A DNA stretch of 9,314 nucleotides. Origin: Spartobacteria bacterium. GTDB taxonomy: Bacteria; Verrucomicrobiota; Verrucomicrobiia; Chthoniobacterales; Terrimicrobiaceae. How positions within the stretch are numbered: position 1 is the stretch's first letter; the number at the start of each line of letters is the position of its first letter. The DNA lies in assembly GCA_947487745.1 (NCBI GenBank), contig CANKXQ010000039.1:1-9314 (forward strand), written 5' to 3'. Shown here piece after piece: positions 1 through 6,560 of the stretch. The notes under the pieces were generated by a model that saw only the letters and a program-made list of their open reading frames with translations, ran no database searches and was not told where the DNA came from. Position numbers and translations under genes: made by a program.

Positions 1-2352
1 TTCGACCTCTCCGCGTTAGCCAACCAGTGGATAGCTGAGGGAGGTAGGTCGCATCCCGTAGGAGCACAGGACTGGAACAGCAAGGCAGGCAAAAAGGCAT
101 TTCTCGCGGAGATCCGGAAGTTCACCCCCAGTCAGGCGCCGCTCCATTATCTGGTTAACAAGCTCACCATCTATGCTCCCATTCCCATCCTGCGAGACCA
201 GATCGAACTTATCGACACACCCGGCCTCGACGATACCGAACGGTTCCGTGTTCTCTTGACCGAAGATTTGGTCAAGGAAGTCGATTCGATCCTTTTCCTA
301 ACAGTGAGTGGAGCTTCCTATGGTCAGGGAGACAAAGATTTCATTATTCGGCAATTGCGGCGCAAGCAAATCAAGCACCTGCAACTGATTGTCACGAAAT
401 GCGACGAGACTTTTGAGAACGCCGTTTGTGACGCACGAGACAACGACGACCCACCGCCTACCTTCACTGAGTTTTGCCTTAGAGAATCCAACCGCGTCCG
501 CGCTGAGGTCAAGGCTACTTTAGACGAGTTGTTACAATCCAACCAGCTTACAGACGAGGAAGGATACTACTTTATCGAACAATTGGACAATGTGCCCGTG
601 CAGCTCATCTCAACCAGATACCATGACGAGGGGGATGCCGGAAAAGGCGGCATTGAGGCAGTTCGGGATGGACTCTATCGGATCCTCTCGGCCAGTCAGC
701 GATTTGAACAATCCAGAACTGTTCTGAAGGATCGCCTTGAAATGGTGCTTGGACGGCTCCGTCGCTCATACTCCGAGCGTCTGAACACACTAGAATTGGA
801 GTTCGATCCGGCAAAGGTGAGAGCGGAGATCGAATCGATCCGCACTGCGCTCTCATCCAATCTGGATACTTTTGGAGAGCGCTCGGGGGAAGCCCTCGGC
901 CTCCTGGCGCGTGACCAAGAGGCCTATTTTGCGACACTTCCAGTGCATCTTGATTTGGTCGCCATGCACGCGAAGGAAGTGCTTACCGATTTGGAGAAAG
1001 CGGACTTGGTGAAACATTGGAAGACACGCCGATGTGGTCGTTGGGGCTACTTGACGGACCTCCAAGCAAAGATCGCCGACCGGGTCTTCCCACGTGTCGA
1101 GGCAGTCTTGAATACCTTACGGGGGCAACTTGATGCCTTCATGGAACAGGCTGCAAACCAATTGAGGCACCTTCAGGATGACATGGGGAAAATCGAGTCG
1201 GGACATCATCTGGCCGGGCTTGAGCCGGTAGACCTTGCTGCCGCTCAGGCACCCATGTTTGATCGACTCCGCAAGGATTTCCAGGCAGTCGTCGAAGCTG
1301 AACGCGACGGTATTGTGAACAATCTGGATGAGTTCGTGAGCTCCGAAGTTCAGGACCGGCTTGACAACGCTAGATCCTCTGTTTCAAATGTTTTTGGAAC
1401 TGGAACGACCATTCGCCAAGGGACTGAAGTCGCGACATTTTACAGCAATGTGAGGCAATTACTCGCCCGCGCGTTACGTGAGCATTTGGACGCTCGCACC
1501 AAAGAGTTCGCAGTTGCGATTCATAAGACCGCAGAGTCCGTCGCACCAAGGATTCGAGAGTCATCCGAGGCGGTTCTACGGCAACGATTGGAGGCTATCG
1601 AGTCTTCTCTTCAGGTCGCCGCAGAGGGCCAGAAGGAGCGCGTCGAATCGTATCTGGGTGAAATGCTCGGTCTGGTGGTCAATTTTGCGGCTGAACCAGT
1701 AGCATCCACAGCTCAGAGGGATTCGGCGGGTGCGGCTGAAGAAATTATTGCTAAAACAGTTCCAACCATCGAAACTAAGCTAAAACCGATGGAGCTTGTG
1801 GAGCAGCATTATGAAATTGCCGAAGGAGCTACGGGCTACACTTACGAACGAATTTTGCGGCCATACATCGATACAGCGATCAAAATTGTAGTTGAGGACC
1901 CTTTCGTTAGGCTGCCGCATCAAGTTGACAACTTCACCCGGTTTTGTGCCCTGGCTGTCCGGCTGGGGAAAGTCAAGGAGATTAAACTGACAACCGGCCT
2001 TCAACCCGGGGAAACGACCGATGATGTTGACAGCAGGCTCGAAGCCCTTCGGCGTGATCTTCAGTCCCGCGATGTCGAATTTATCTGGAATCGGAGCGCC
2101 AGCTTGCACGATCGAGAAATTCTCTTCGACAACGGCTGGATCGTAAAGATTGGTCGCGGGTTGGATATTTACCACAAACCGGAAAGTTGGGTTTCGGTAG
2201 AAGCTGCCGATTTTACCATGCGCAGATGCCGCCAGACCAAAGTAGACGTTTTTCGCGAACAAGGCACAGAATGGAATAAACAAGGATTTTCGCCTCCTCG
2301 AGAGGCCCAGGCCATTCGAGAATCTACCCGAGTTCAAGATGTGATCGGGTAA
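1..2352 (+). CDS. Dynamin-like GTPase with C-terminal MIT_C domain (5' end outside window)
   Basis: The frame is open from base 1, so the gene enters from the left; 783 residues are visible. The GTPase core shows DTPG (G3) at visible residues 72-75 and TKCD (G4) at 132-135. The P-loop (G1) and switch I must lie upstream. A long, charged, mostly helical middle (about residues 230-590) resembles the stalk of dynamin-like proteins, and I see no transmembrane segment in it. The last 150 residues form a MIT_C domain, described separately. Bacterial dynamin-like GTPases bind and remodel membranes using GTP, and some act in stress or phage defence. A membrane role is therefore the best inference here, probably peripheral through MIT_C. 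A TTG at 256 could be called as a start, but it falls after the G3 motif and cannot be real. Two tiny frames follow at once. The GTPase call is firm; the dynamin subtype is less so. Confidence 0.88.
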   Translation, partial: FDLSALANQWIAEGGRSHPVGAQDWNSKAGKKAFLAEIRKFTPSQAPLHYLVNKLTIYAPIPILRDQIELIDTPGLDDTERFRVLLTEDLVKEVDSILFLTVSGASYGQGDKDFIIRQLRRKQIKHLQLIVTKCDETFENAVCDARDNDDPPPTFTEFCLRESNRVRAEVKATLDELLQSNQLTDEEGYYFIEQLDNVPVQLISTRYHDEGDAGKGGIEAVRDGLYRILSASQRFEQSRTVLKDRLEMVLGRLRRSYSERLNTLELEFDPAKVRAEIESIRTALSSNLDTFGERSGEALGLLARDQEAYFATLPVHLDLVAMHAKEVLTDLEKADLVKHWKTRRCGRWGYLTDLQAKIADRVFPRVEAVLNTLRGQLDAFMEQAANQLRHLQDDMGKIESGHHLAGLEPVDLAAAQAPMFDRLRKDFQAVVEAERDGIVNNLDEFVSSEVQDRLDNARSSVSNVFGTGTTIRQGTEVATFYSNVRQLLARALREHLDARTKEFAVAIHKTAESVAPRIRESSEAVLRQRLEAIESSLQVAAEGQKERVESYLGEMLGLVVNFAAEPVASTAQRDSAGAAEEIIAKTVPTIETKLKPMELVEQHYEIAEGATGYTYERILRPYIDTAIKIVVEDPFVRLPHQVDNFTRFCALAVRLGKVKEIKLTTGLQPGETTDDVDSRLEALRRDLQSRDVEFIWNRSASLHDREILFDNGWIVKIGRGLDIYHKPESWVSVEAADFTMRRCRQTKVDVFREQGTEWNKQGFSPPREAQAIRESTRVQDVIG
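1807..2259 (+). other. MIT_C domain (MITD1-type, phospholipase D-like) at the GTPase C-terminus
   Basis: Visible residues 603-753 match from memory the C-terminal domain of human MITD1 along its whole length. The segments are TGYTYERILRPYID, then VEDPFVR at 631-637, HQVDNFTRFC, a KVKEIKLTT strand, HDREI at 703-707, DNGW, KIGRGLD at 716-722 and TKVDVF near the end. MITD1 has the equivalents IEDPYIRHTHQ, IHDREIRF, NGWMIKIGRGLD and TTVDIF. In MITD1 this domain has a phospholipase D-like fold without the catalytic HKD motifs and binds acidic membrane lipids at the midbody. The protein lacks a recognisable N-terminal MIT helical bundle in the visible part; the GTPase and stalk take its place. Confidence 0.88.
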
Positions 2353-2354
2353 AA

Positions 2355-2495
2355 GTGGATCCAGAAGAATCAACCACAACCGTGTTCCCAAGTCTGGCGA
2401 CGACACAGCTCCCGCAAGAAGCAGCGAAGAGAAATTCCTTTCGCCTCCCACCAAAAGTCAACCAGCTTGTGTTTAGAACTCCGAGCGCCCTATGA
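2355..2495 (+). CDS. Possible tiny protein, 46 aa, coupled to the GTPase gene
   Basis: A GTG at 2355 lies two bases after the GTPase TAA and opens a 46-codon frame ending in TGA at 2493-2495. The TGA overlaps the ATG of the next small frame as ATGA, the same junction used twice by the firmly identified genes on the other strand of this window. The product is proline- and threonine-rich at its start, with a basic end containing FRLPPKVNQLVF. It has no signal peptide or membrane segment. The ribosome binding site is weak (a GGGT before the start), so translation would depend on ribosomes ending at the GTPase stop. I do not recognise the family. The frame is also open upstream to 2280, so chance openness is a real alternative. 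Confidence 0.38.
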   Translation: MDPEESTTTVFPSLATTQLPQEAAKRNSFRLPPKVNQLVFRTPSAL

Positions 2496-2683
2496 AGCCG
2501 CTGACCCGACTCCAACAAGAAGCCATCAAGTTAAGAAAAATCCGTCTTAACCAGCCGCCCGTGACCTACGAGCAGGCTATGAAGCAGTTTGAGGAGCACC
2601 GCAAAGCCGCGCAAGAATCACGATTTCGCTGGATTCCTGAGAACCCCGCCAGTGAGAACCAAAAACAAACCCCGCGCTCCTAA
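2492..2683 (+). CDS. Small hypothetical protein, 63 aa
   Basis: The ATG at 2492 overlaps the stop of the 46-codon frame by four bases, and there is an in-frame stop at 2474, so this is the earliest start. The product is soluble, charged and largely helical in character. It has an N-terminal LQQEAIKLRKIRL segment, a PPVTYEQAMKQFEEHRKAA helix, a RFRWIPENP turn and a polar tail. There are no cysteine pairs, signal peptide or membrane segment. No Shine-Dalgarno sequence is visible, which fits translational coupling. I do not recognise the family. Its position as last gene before the terminator element suggests it belongs to the GTPase transcript. Composition looks protein-like rather than random, but the short length keeps confidence moderate. 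Confidence 0.5.
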   Translation: MKPLTRLQQEAIKLRKIRLNQPPVTYEQAMKQFEEHRKAAQESRFRWIPENPASENQKQTPRS

Positions 2684-2716
2684 CTAACAAGTCACATCAT
2701 ACTGCAGGAAAGAATA

Positions 2717-2885
2717 AACCACTGATTGCCCGGATGAACACGGATACGAAGAAATGGGCACGAGTGCATTCGCTACGCGAATGGGGCAGGGTAAAACAAA
2801 AACTCTGCAAGCAGGCTTGCAAGATTTTTGCTTTTTTCTGCCAATCCCAGCTTGATGGGATCATCCGTGCCCGAAATCCGTGGTT
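2717..2885. repeat. Imperfect inverted repeat enclosing three hairpins (intergenic palindromic element)
   Basis: The left arm at 2717-2745 begins AACCACTGATT and ends ATGAACACGGAT. The right arm at 2863-2885, read on the other strand, begins AACCACGGATT and ends GCACGGAT, so the two outer ends pair with a few mismatches and a six-base length difference. Between the arms sit three separate hairpins: CATTCGC/GCGAATG (2767-2783), TGCAAGC/GCTTGCA (2806-2821) and ATCCCA/TGGGAT (2844-2861). The whole could fold as a branched cloverleaf in RNA or a cruciform in DNA. Arms of the ACGGATGAACACGGAT type recur between genes in several bacterial phyla including this group, which is recalled knowledge. Only one copy is in this window. 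No transposase is present, so if mobile it would need help in trans. Confidence 0.7.
2797..2837. terminator. Bidirectional Rho-independent terminator
   Basis: A perfect seven-base inverted repeat, TGCAAGC at 2806-2812 and GCTTGCA at 2815-2821, forms a tight hairpin. A second pairing CAAAAA/TTTTTG (2797-2802 with 2825-2830) extends it across a 3x3 internal loop. On the + strand the hairpin is followed by AGATTTTTGCTTTTTT, and on the - strand by GAGTTTTTGTTTT, so both directions have a T-tract. It lies 114 bases after the 63-codon frame and 239 bases beyond the end of the kinase gene on the opposite strand, which is where two convergent transcription units need to end. Confidence 0.6.
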
Positions 2886-3075
2886 AGTTCTTCTCCAACC
2901 GCGCCCCGCCCGTGGGTTGCTGAAAACAAAGAAAAACTATACCCGACTGAATCCATGAATACCATTTTGCCGACGGAGTGGTCTCTTCTCATTATCGTCT
3001 TCATGAAGGTTCCAAGCCTCCGCACGGGCACTCATGGCTCCATATTCAATTCCGTGGGCTGCACACCCTGCGGAA
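2886..3075. other. Intergenic stretch, nothing recognised
   Basis: These 190 bases lie between the palindromic element and the stop of the kinase gene. I see no convincing gene, promoter or T-tailed hairpin. CCGTGGG/CCCTGCGG at 3053-3073 pairs imperfectly but has no T-tract on either side. Frames crossing this stretch have no initiation signal and run into the antisense of the kinase. Confidence 0.5.
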
Positions 3076-3996
3076 TCAAATCCTTTCGAACTGCGAAATG
3101 CGGCGGAAGAGGTCGTAGCGGGAGTCGATCTGCGCGGTGTCCACGGTTTTCAGGCGCTCGAGGCTGAAGGCTTCGACATTGTAGCTCGCAAGAACACTGC
3201 CATAGACCACGGCTTTTTTGAGATGCTCGAAGGTCACCTCGCCATCTTTCACATTCGCGGCGAGGTAGCCTGCAAGGCCTCCGGCAAAGGAATCCCCTGC
3301 ACCAGTCGGGTCATGGATGTCTTCCAGCGGGTAGGCCGGGCAGCTGAAGAATTCGGCTTCGGGGCCGAAGAGGAGGCAGCCGTGCTCGCCTTTCTTGATG
3401 GCCACATATTGGGGGCCCATGGCGCGGATTTTTTTGCCGGCTTTGATGAGACTTGTTTCGCCGGTGAATTGGCGGGCCTCGCTGTCATTGAGGATGAGCA
3501 TGTCCACACGGGCGATGAGTTTTTCGAGGGATTCCTTGGCGATGTTGATCCAGAGATCCATGGTGTCCGCGATCACAAAACGCGGTTGGCTCACCTGGTT
3601 CAGGACATGGTGCTGAAGGTCGGGGGCGATATTTGCCAGAAGGACGATCGGCGTGGAATGGTAGCCATCGGGAAGGGTGGGGGTGAAATGCTCAAACACA
3701 TTCAGCGCGACGGAGCGCGTCTCGCGGGTGTTCATGTCCCACATGTATTCGCCGGACCAACGGAAGGTCTCGCCGGGCACGATCTGGAGACCGGCAAGGT
3801 CGATGCCACGCTTGCGGAAGAGCTCGATATGTTCCTTGGGGAAATCCTGTCCCACAATCCCGACAAGGTTCACCGGGCTGAAATTCGATGCGGAAACCGC
3901 ACCATACGAAGCCGAGCCGCCAAGCAGGTCTTTATGCTCGGCGAGTTGTGTTTTGATGTCATCCAGCGCGATAGAACCAACAATAAGAACGGACAT
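3076..3996 (-). CDS. PfkB-family (ribokinase-type) carbohydrate or nucleoside kinase
   Basis: This cytoplasmic kinase of 306 residues transfers phosphate from ATP to a sugar or nucleoside hydroxyl. Family marks are GGSASYGA at residues 26-33 (the substrate-side glycine pair), LNDSEAR at 169-175, KKGEHG at 201-206 and DPTGAGDSFAGG at 229-240. The last is the second PfkB signature, with the catalytic base Asp235 and the anion hole in GAGD. The length is normal for the family. The segment GETFRWSGEYMWDMN and the following DTMDLWI match a group of bacterial proteins usually annotated only as PfkB kinases, so the substrate is unknown. It is the last gene of the - strand block, 66 bases after nadB. 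No Shine-Dalgarno sequence is clear before the ATG. A role in nucleoside salvage linked to the NAD gene beside it is possible but only a guess. Confidence 0.92.
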   Translation of the reverse strand: MSVLIVGSIALDDIKTQLAEHKDLLGGSASYGAVSASNFSPVNLVGIVGQDFPKEHIELFRKRGIDLAGLQIVPGETFRWSGEYMWDMNTRETRSVALNVFEHFTPTLPDGYHSTPIVLLANIAPDLQHHVLNQVSQPRFVIADTMDLWINIAKESLEKLIARVDMLILNDSEARQFTGETSLIKAGKKIRAMGPQYVAIKKGEHGCLLFGPEAEFFSCPAYPLEDIHDPTGAGDSFAGGLAGYLAANVKDGEVTFEHLKKAVVYGSVLASYNVEAFSLERLKTVDTAQIDSRYDLFRRISQFERI

Positions 3997-4062
3997 AGAC
4001 GCTGCAGAATGCGGATTCCCGGCCTGCTGTGCGAGAAAAAATGTGCCTCTGCGCGCGGCCTC

Positions 4063-5655
4063 TCAGATGCGGCGCATCACGGTGTCGCGCAGGAAGCGGG
4101 CGTCGTCGCGGTTCGGGTAGTCCAGCGTGTAGTGGAGGCCGCGGCTTTCTTTTCGGCTGAGGGCGCAATCCACGACGAGAGAGGCGACGGTTACCAGATT
4201 GCGGAGTTCAAGGAGGTCGGTGGTGACTTTGAAATTCCAGTAAAACTCCTGCACTTCGGCGTGGAGGTTTCGCAGACGAGTGGCAGCGCGCTGGAGGCGT
4301 TTGTCCGTGCGCACGATGCCGACATAATCCCACATGAGGCGGCGGATTTCCTCCCAGTTGTGTGAAATGACCACGAGTTCATCCACATCTTGAACGCTGC
4401 CGGAGCGCCACTCGGGCAGGTCGATGGTCACTGGATCACGCTGGCGGCGCGTGGATTTTTCAAAGGCGCTATGGGCCATGACGACTCCTTCGAGGAGCGA
4501 GTTGCTGGCGAGGCGGTTTGCCCCATGCAGGCCGGTGCAAGCGGCTTCACCGATGGCATAGAGGCCGCGCAGCGAGGCTTCACCCTGTAGATCGGTCTTT
4601 ACTCCGCCGCATTGGTAGTGGGCGGCTGGAACGACAGGGATCGGTTCGCGGGTTATGTCCAAGCCTGCGCGGAGGCAGGTCTCATAAATCGAGGGGAAGC
4701 GGGATTTGATGAAATCAGCTGGCTTGTGGGTGATGTCCAAATAAACGCATTTGGTGCCGCTGCGTTTCATCTCCGCATCGATGGCGCGGGCCACGATGTC
4801 GCGCGGGGCGAGTTCTTTTTGGGGATTGTGGTGCTCCATGAAGCGGCGCCCGCGTTCATTGATCAGGATGGCGCCTTCGCCACGCACGGCTTCGGAGATG
4901 AGGAAGGACTTGATGGCAGGATGGTAGAGACATGTTGGATGGAACTGGATGAACTCCATGTTCGCGATCACGGCTCCTGCCCTCCACGCCATGGCCACGC
5001 CATCCCCCGTAGCGATGTCGGGATTTGTTGTGTAGAGATACACCTTCCCGCAACCGCCTGTGGCCAGCACGGTGACATCGCTGCGAAGGGTCTCGACCAC
5101 GCCCGTGGCTTCGTTGAGCACATAGACTCCCACGCAACTGTTCTCCATCGCGTAGCCGAGTTTGCCGGTGGTTATGAAATCCACCGCCATGTGGTTTTCC
5201 ATGACTTCGATGCTCGGATGAGAGGCGATTTGGGCTACGAGTGCGCTCTCGATTTCGTGTCCCGTGGTGTCACGGAAATGGAGGATGCGGCGCTTGGAGT
5301 GGCCGCCCTCGCGTCCGAGATCCAGTTCATGGTGGCCGTTTCCATTGTCGCGTTGGTCGAAGTGCACGCCGAGTTGCATCAATTCGGCGATGCGCTCAGG
5401 GCCTTCGGTGATGATCTTGCGCACAGCATCCTCGTGGCAGAGGTCCGCTCCCGCATCGAGAGTGTCGCGGATGTGGAGTTCGAAGGAATCCTCGTCACTC
5501 ATCACACAGGCCACGCCGCCTTGTGCCCAGGCGGTATTCGAGTCGGCAACGGCGCGTTTGGTGATGAGGGCAACGCGGCCCTTGTCCGCTGCTTTGAGCG
5601 CGAACGACAGGCCGGCTATGCCGCTGCCGAGGACGATGAAATCAAATTCTCTCAT
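4063..5655 (-). CDS. nadB: L-aspartate oxidase (quinolinate synthetase B)
   Basis: This cytoplasmic FAD enzyme oxidises L-aspartate to iminoaspartate, which NadA condenses with dihydroxyacetone phosphate to make quinolinate for NAD. At 530 residues it is close to the E. coli enzyme (540). The FAD-binding GSGIAG is at residues 10-15, followed by SNTAWAQGGVA at 39-49. The expected active-site residues are present with a constant offset of five from E. coli: His239 (FHPTC), Arg285 (APRD), His346 (AAHYQCGG) and Arg381 (GANRLASNS). GEAACTGLHGANRLASNSLLEG is typical of NadB rather than succinate dehydrogenase, and the helical C-terminal domain is complete. The ATG overlaps the panC stop as ATGA and has no Shine-Dalgarno sequence of its own, so it is probably translated by coupling. 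nadA and nadC are not in the window. Confidence 0.97.
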   Translation of the reverse strand: MREFDFIVLGSGIAGLSFALKAADKGRVALITKRAVADSNTAWAQGGVACVMSDEDSFELHIRDTLDAGADLCHEDAVRKIITEGPERIAELMQLGVHFDQRDNGNGHHELDLGREGGHSKRRILHFRDTTGHEIESALVAQIASHPSIEVMENHMAVDFITTGKLGYAMENSCVGVYVLNEATGVVETLRSDVTVLATGGCGKVYLYTTNPDIATGDGVAMAWRAGAVIANMEFIQFHPTCLYHPAIKSFLISEAVRGEGAILINERGRRFMEHHNPQKELAPRDIVARAIDAEMKRSGTKCVYLDITHKPADFIKSRFPSIYETCLRAGLDITREPIPVVPAAHYQCGGVKTDLQGEASLRGLYAIGEAACTGLHGANRLASNSLLEGVVMAHSAFEKSTRRQRDPVTIDLPEWRSGSVQDVDELVVISHNWEEIRRLMWDYVGIVRTDKRLQRAATRLRNLHAEVQEFYWNFKVTTDLLELRNLVTVASLVVDCALSRKESRGLHYTLDYPNRDDARFLRDTVMRRI

Positions 5656-6488
5656 GGGATCGAGGGGAGGGGGATGTTGTCGATGAGGCGGGCTTTGCCG
5701 AGAAAGACGGCAACGGCAAGCCGTCCGGCGGTCTTCCGGTTGGATAGCGAACGCAGTGTCGAGGCATCCACCGCCTCGATGTAGTCGATGCGAGCGCCGG
5801 GAATTTTGCCGATTGCGGCGGTGCAGGATTTCATGATCGCTCTCGGGCTTTTGAGTTTCGAAGCCTCGGCCATGGCCGCATGAATACGGGGAGCGAGTGT
5901 GCGCTCGGCAGGGGTGAGATAGGCGTTGCGGGAACTGGCGGCGAGACCATCCGGCTCGCGCACCGTGGGGAAGGGCTCGATGGCGATGGGAAAATTCAAA
6001 TCCCGCACCATGCGGCGTAGGGTGGCCAGTTGTTGCCAGTCCTTTTCGCCAAAAACGGCGTGCGTGGGCTGGGTGGCGAGGAAAAGTTTGGCCACAACCG
6101 TGCAGACGCCTCCGAAATGCCCGGGTCGGCTCCGCCCGCAGAGCGTCTCCGAGAGGTTCGACTCAGCAACGGTCACGCTGGCATCGGACGCATACATCTC
6201 ATCCACTCTAGGAAGAAAAACGGCATCCGCCCCGGCGCGCTTGCAGACCGCGAGATCCTTCGCAAGCGGACGAGGGTAGGCGTTGAAATCCTCTTTCGGG
6301 CCGAATTGTGTCGGGTTTACGAAAATCGAAACCACGACTTCGCCGTCTGTTCCCGCCAATTTGCGGGCGTGGCGGATAAGCGCCTCGTGGCCGTGATGAA
6401 GAGCCCCCATTGTGGGAACCAGAACAACTTTTTTCTCCAACCCCTTTCGCCAACGCCTGGCGGCTGCAATCGTTTTCAGGGATTTCAT
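5652..6488 (-). CDS. panC: Pantothenate synthetase
   Basis: PanC joins pantoate and beta-alanine using ATP, through a pantoyl-adenylate, to make pantothenate for coenzyme A. The protein is 278 residues from the ATG at 6488, a normal length. Motifs counted from that start are PTMGALHHGH at 25-34 (nucleotide-binding HIGH-like), FVNPTQFGPKEDFNAYPR, a GHFGGVCTVVAKLF segment, FGEKDWQQL, and SSRNAYL, the KMSKS-like loop region. An in-frame ATG at 6500 adds four residues, but the AGGAGG at 6502-6507 is only one base from it. From 6488 the spacing is 13 bases, long but usable, and MKSLKTI matches the usual PanC N-terminus. The gene overlaps nadB by four bases and follows secG by 72. Confidence 0.96.
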   Translation of the reverse strand: MKSLKTIAAARRWRKGLEKKVVLVPTMGALHHGHEALIRHARKLAGTDGEVVVSIFVNPTQFGPKEDFNAYPRPLAKDLAVCKRAGADAVFLPRVDEMYASDASVTVAESNLSETLCGRSRPGHFGGVCTVVAKLFLATQPTHAVFGEKDWQQLATLRRMVRDLNFPIAIEPFPTVREPDGLAASSRNAYLTPAERTLAPRIHAAMAEASKLKSPRAIMKSCTAAIGKIPGARIDYIEAVDASTLRSLSNRKTAGRLAVAVFLGKARLIDNIPLPSIP

Positions 6489-6501
6489 AACGGCAATCAT
6501 T

Positions 6502-6507
6502 CCTCCT
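6502..6507 (-). promoter_or_regulatory. Strong Shine-Dalgarno sequence of panC
   Basis: A perfect AGGAGG (CCTCCT on the + strand) lies one base before the ATG at 6500 and 13 bases before the ATG at 6488. It is the only full consensus ribosome binding site I see among the - strand genes. The distances favour 6488 as the start. Confidence 0.65.
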
Positions 6508-6526
6508 GGGCGACCAGAGTGCTTGG

Positions 6527-6542
6527 AGACAACTCTTTGTCT
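6527..6542. other. Small hairpin between secG and panC
   Basis: AGACAA and TTGTCT form a perfect six-base stem with a four-base loop, 18 bases after the secG stop. No T-tract follows on the - strand, so it is not a standard terminator. It may be an RNA processing or stability site, or chance. Confidence 0.25.
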
Positions 6543-6560
6543 GGCGGGGCCGTTTTTGGG

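Noticed and set aside
256..258. TTG as start of the GTPase
   Set aside because: The frame is open to base 1 and already contains the DTPG motif before this codon, so the true start lies outside the window.
1780..2454. 224-codon open frame on the - strand
   Set aside because: It is antisense to the MIT_C domain, whose sense-strand match is clear from end to end.
1..2683. Base composition shift marking the GTPase block as a recent import
   Set aside because: Sample lines counted by eye gave similar GC to the housekeeping genes, so I do not claim a shift. A windowed GC and codon-use calculation would be needed.
2767..2861. Three hairpins as a CRISPR or integron-like array
   Set aside because: The three stems differ in sequence, spacing is irregular, and there are no constant repeats or cas/integrase genes.
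2734..2958. 74-codon + strand frame
   Set aside because: It lies across the inverted repeat and its hairpins, has no initiation signal and translates the palindrome.
3997..4062. Terminator between nadB and the kinase
   Set aside because: The 66 bases contain no stable hairpin followed by T residues on the - strand, so the kinase is better read as part of the same unit.
3034..4365. 443-codon open frame on the + strand
   Set aside because: It runs antisense to the PfkB kinase and the end of nadB, both identified by strong motifs. Its product has no recognisable domain and it has no ribosome binding site.
4612..5784. 390-codon open frame on the + strand
   Set aside because: It is antisense to nadB and the end of panC. 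It is open only because of the codon bias of the real genes.
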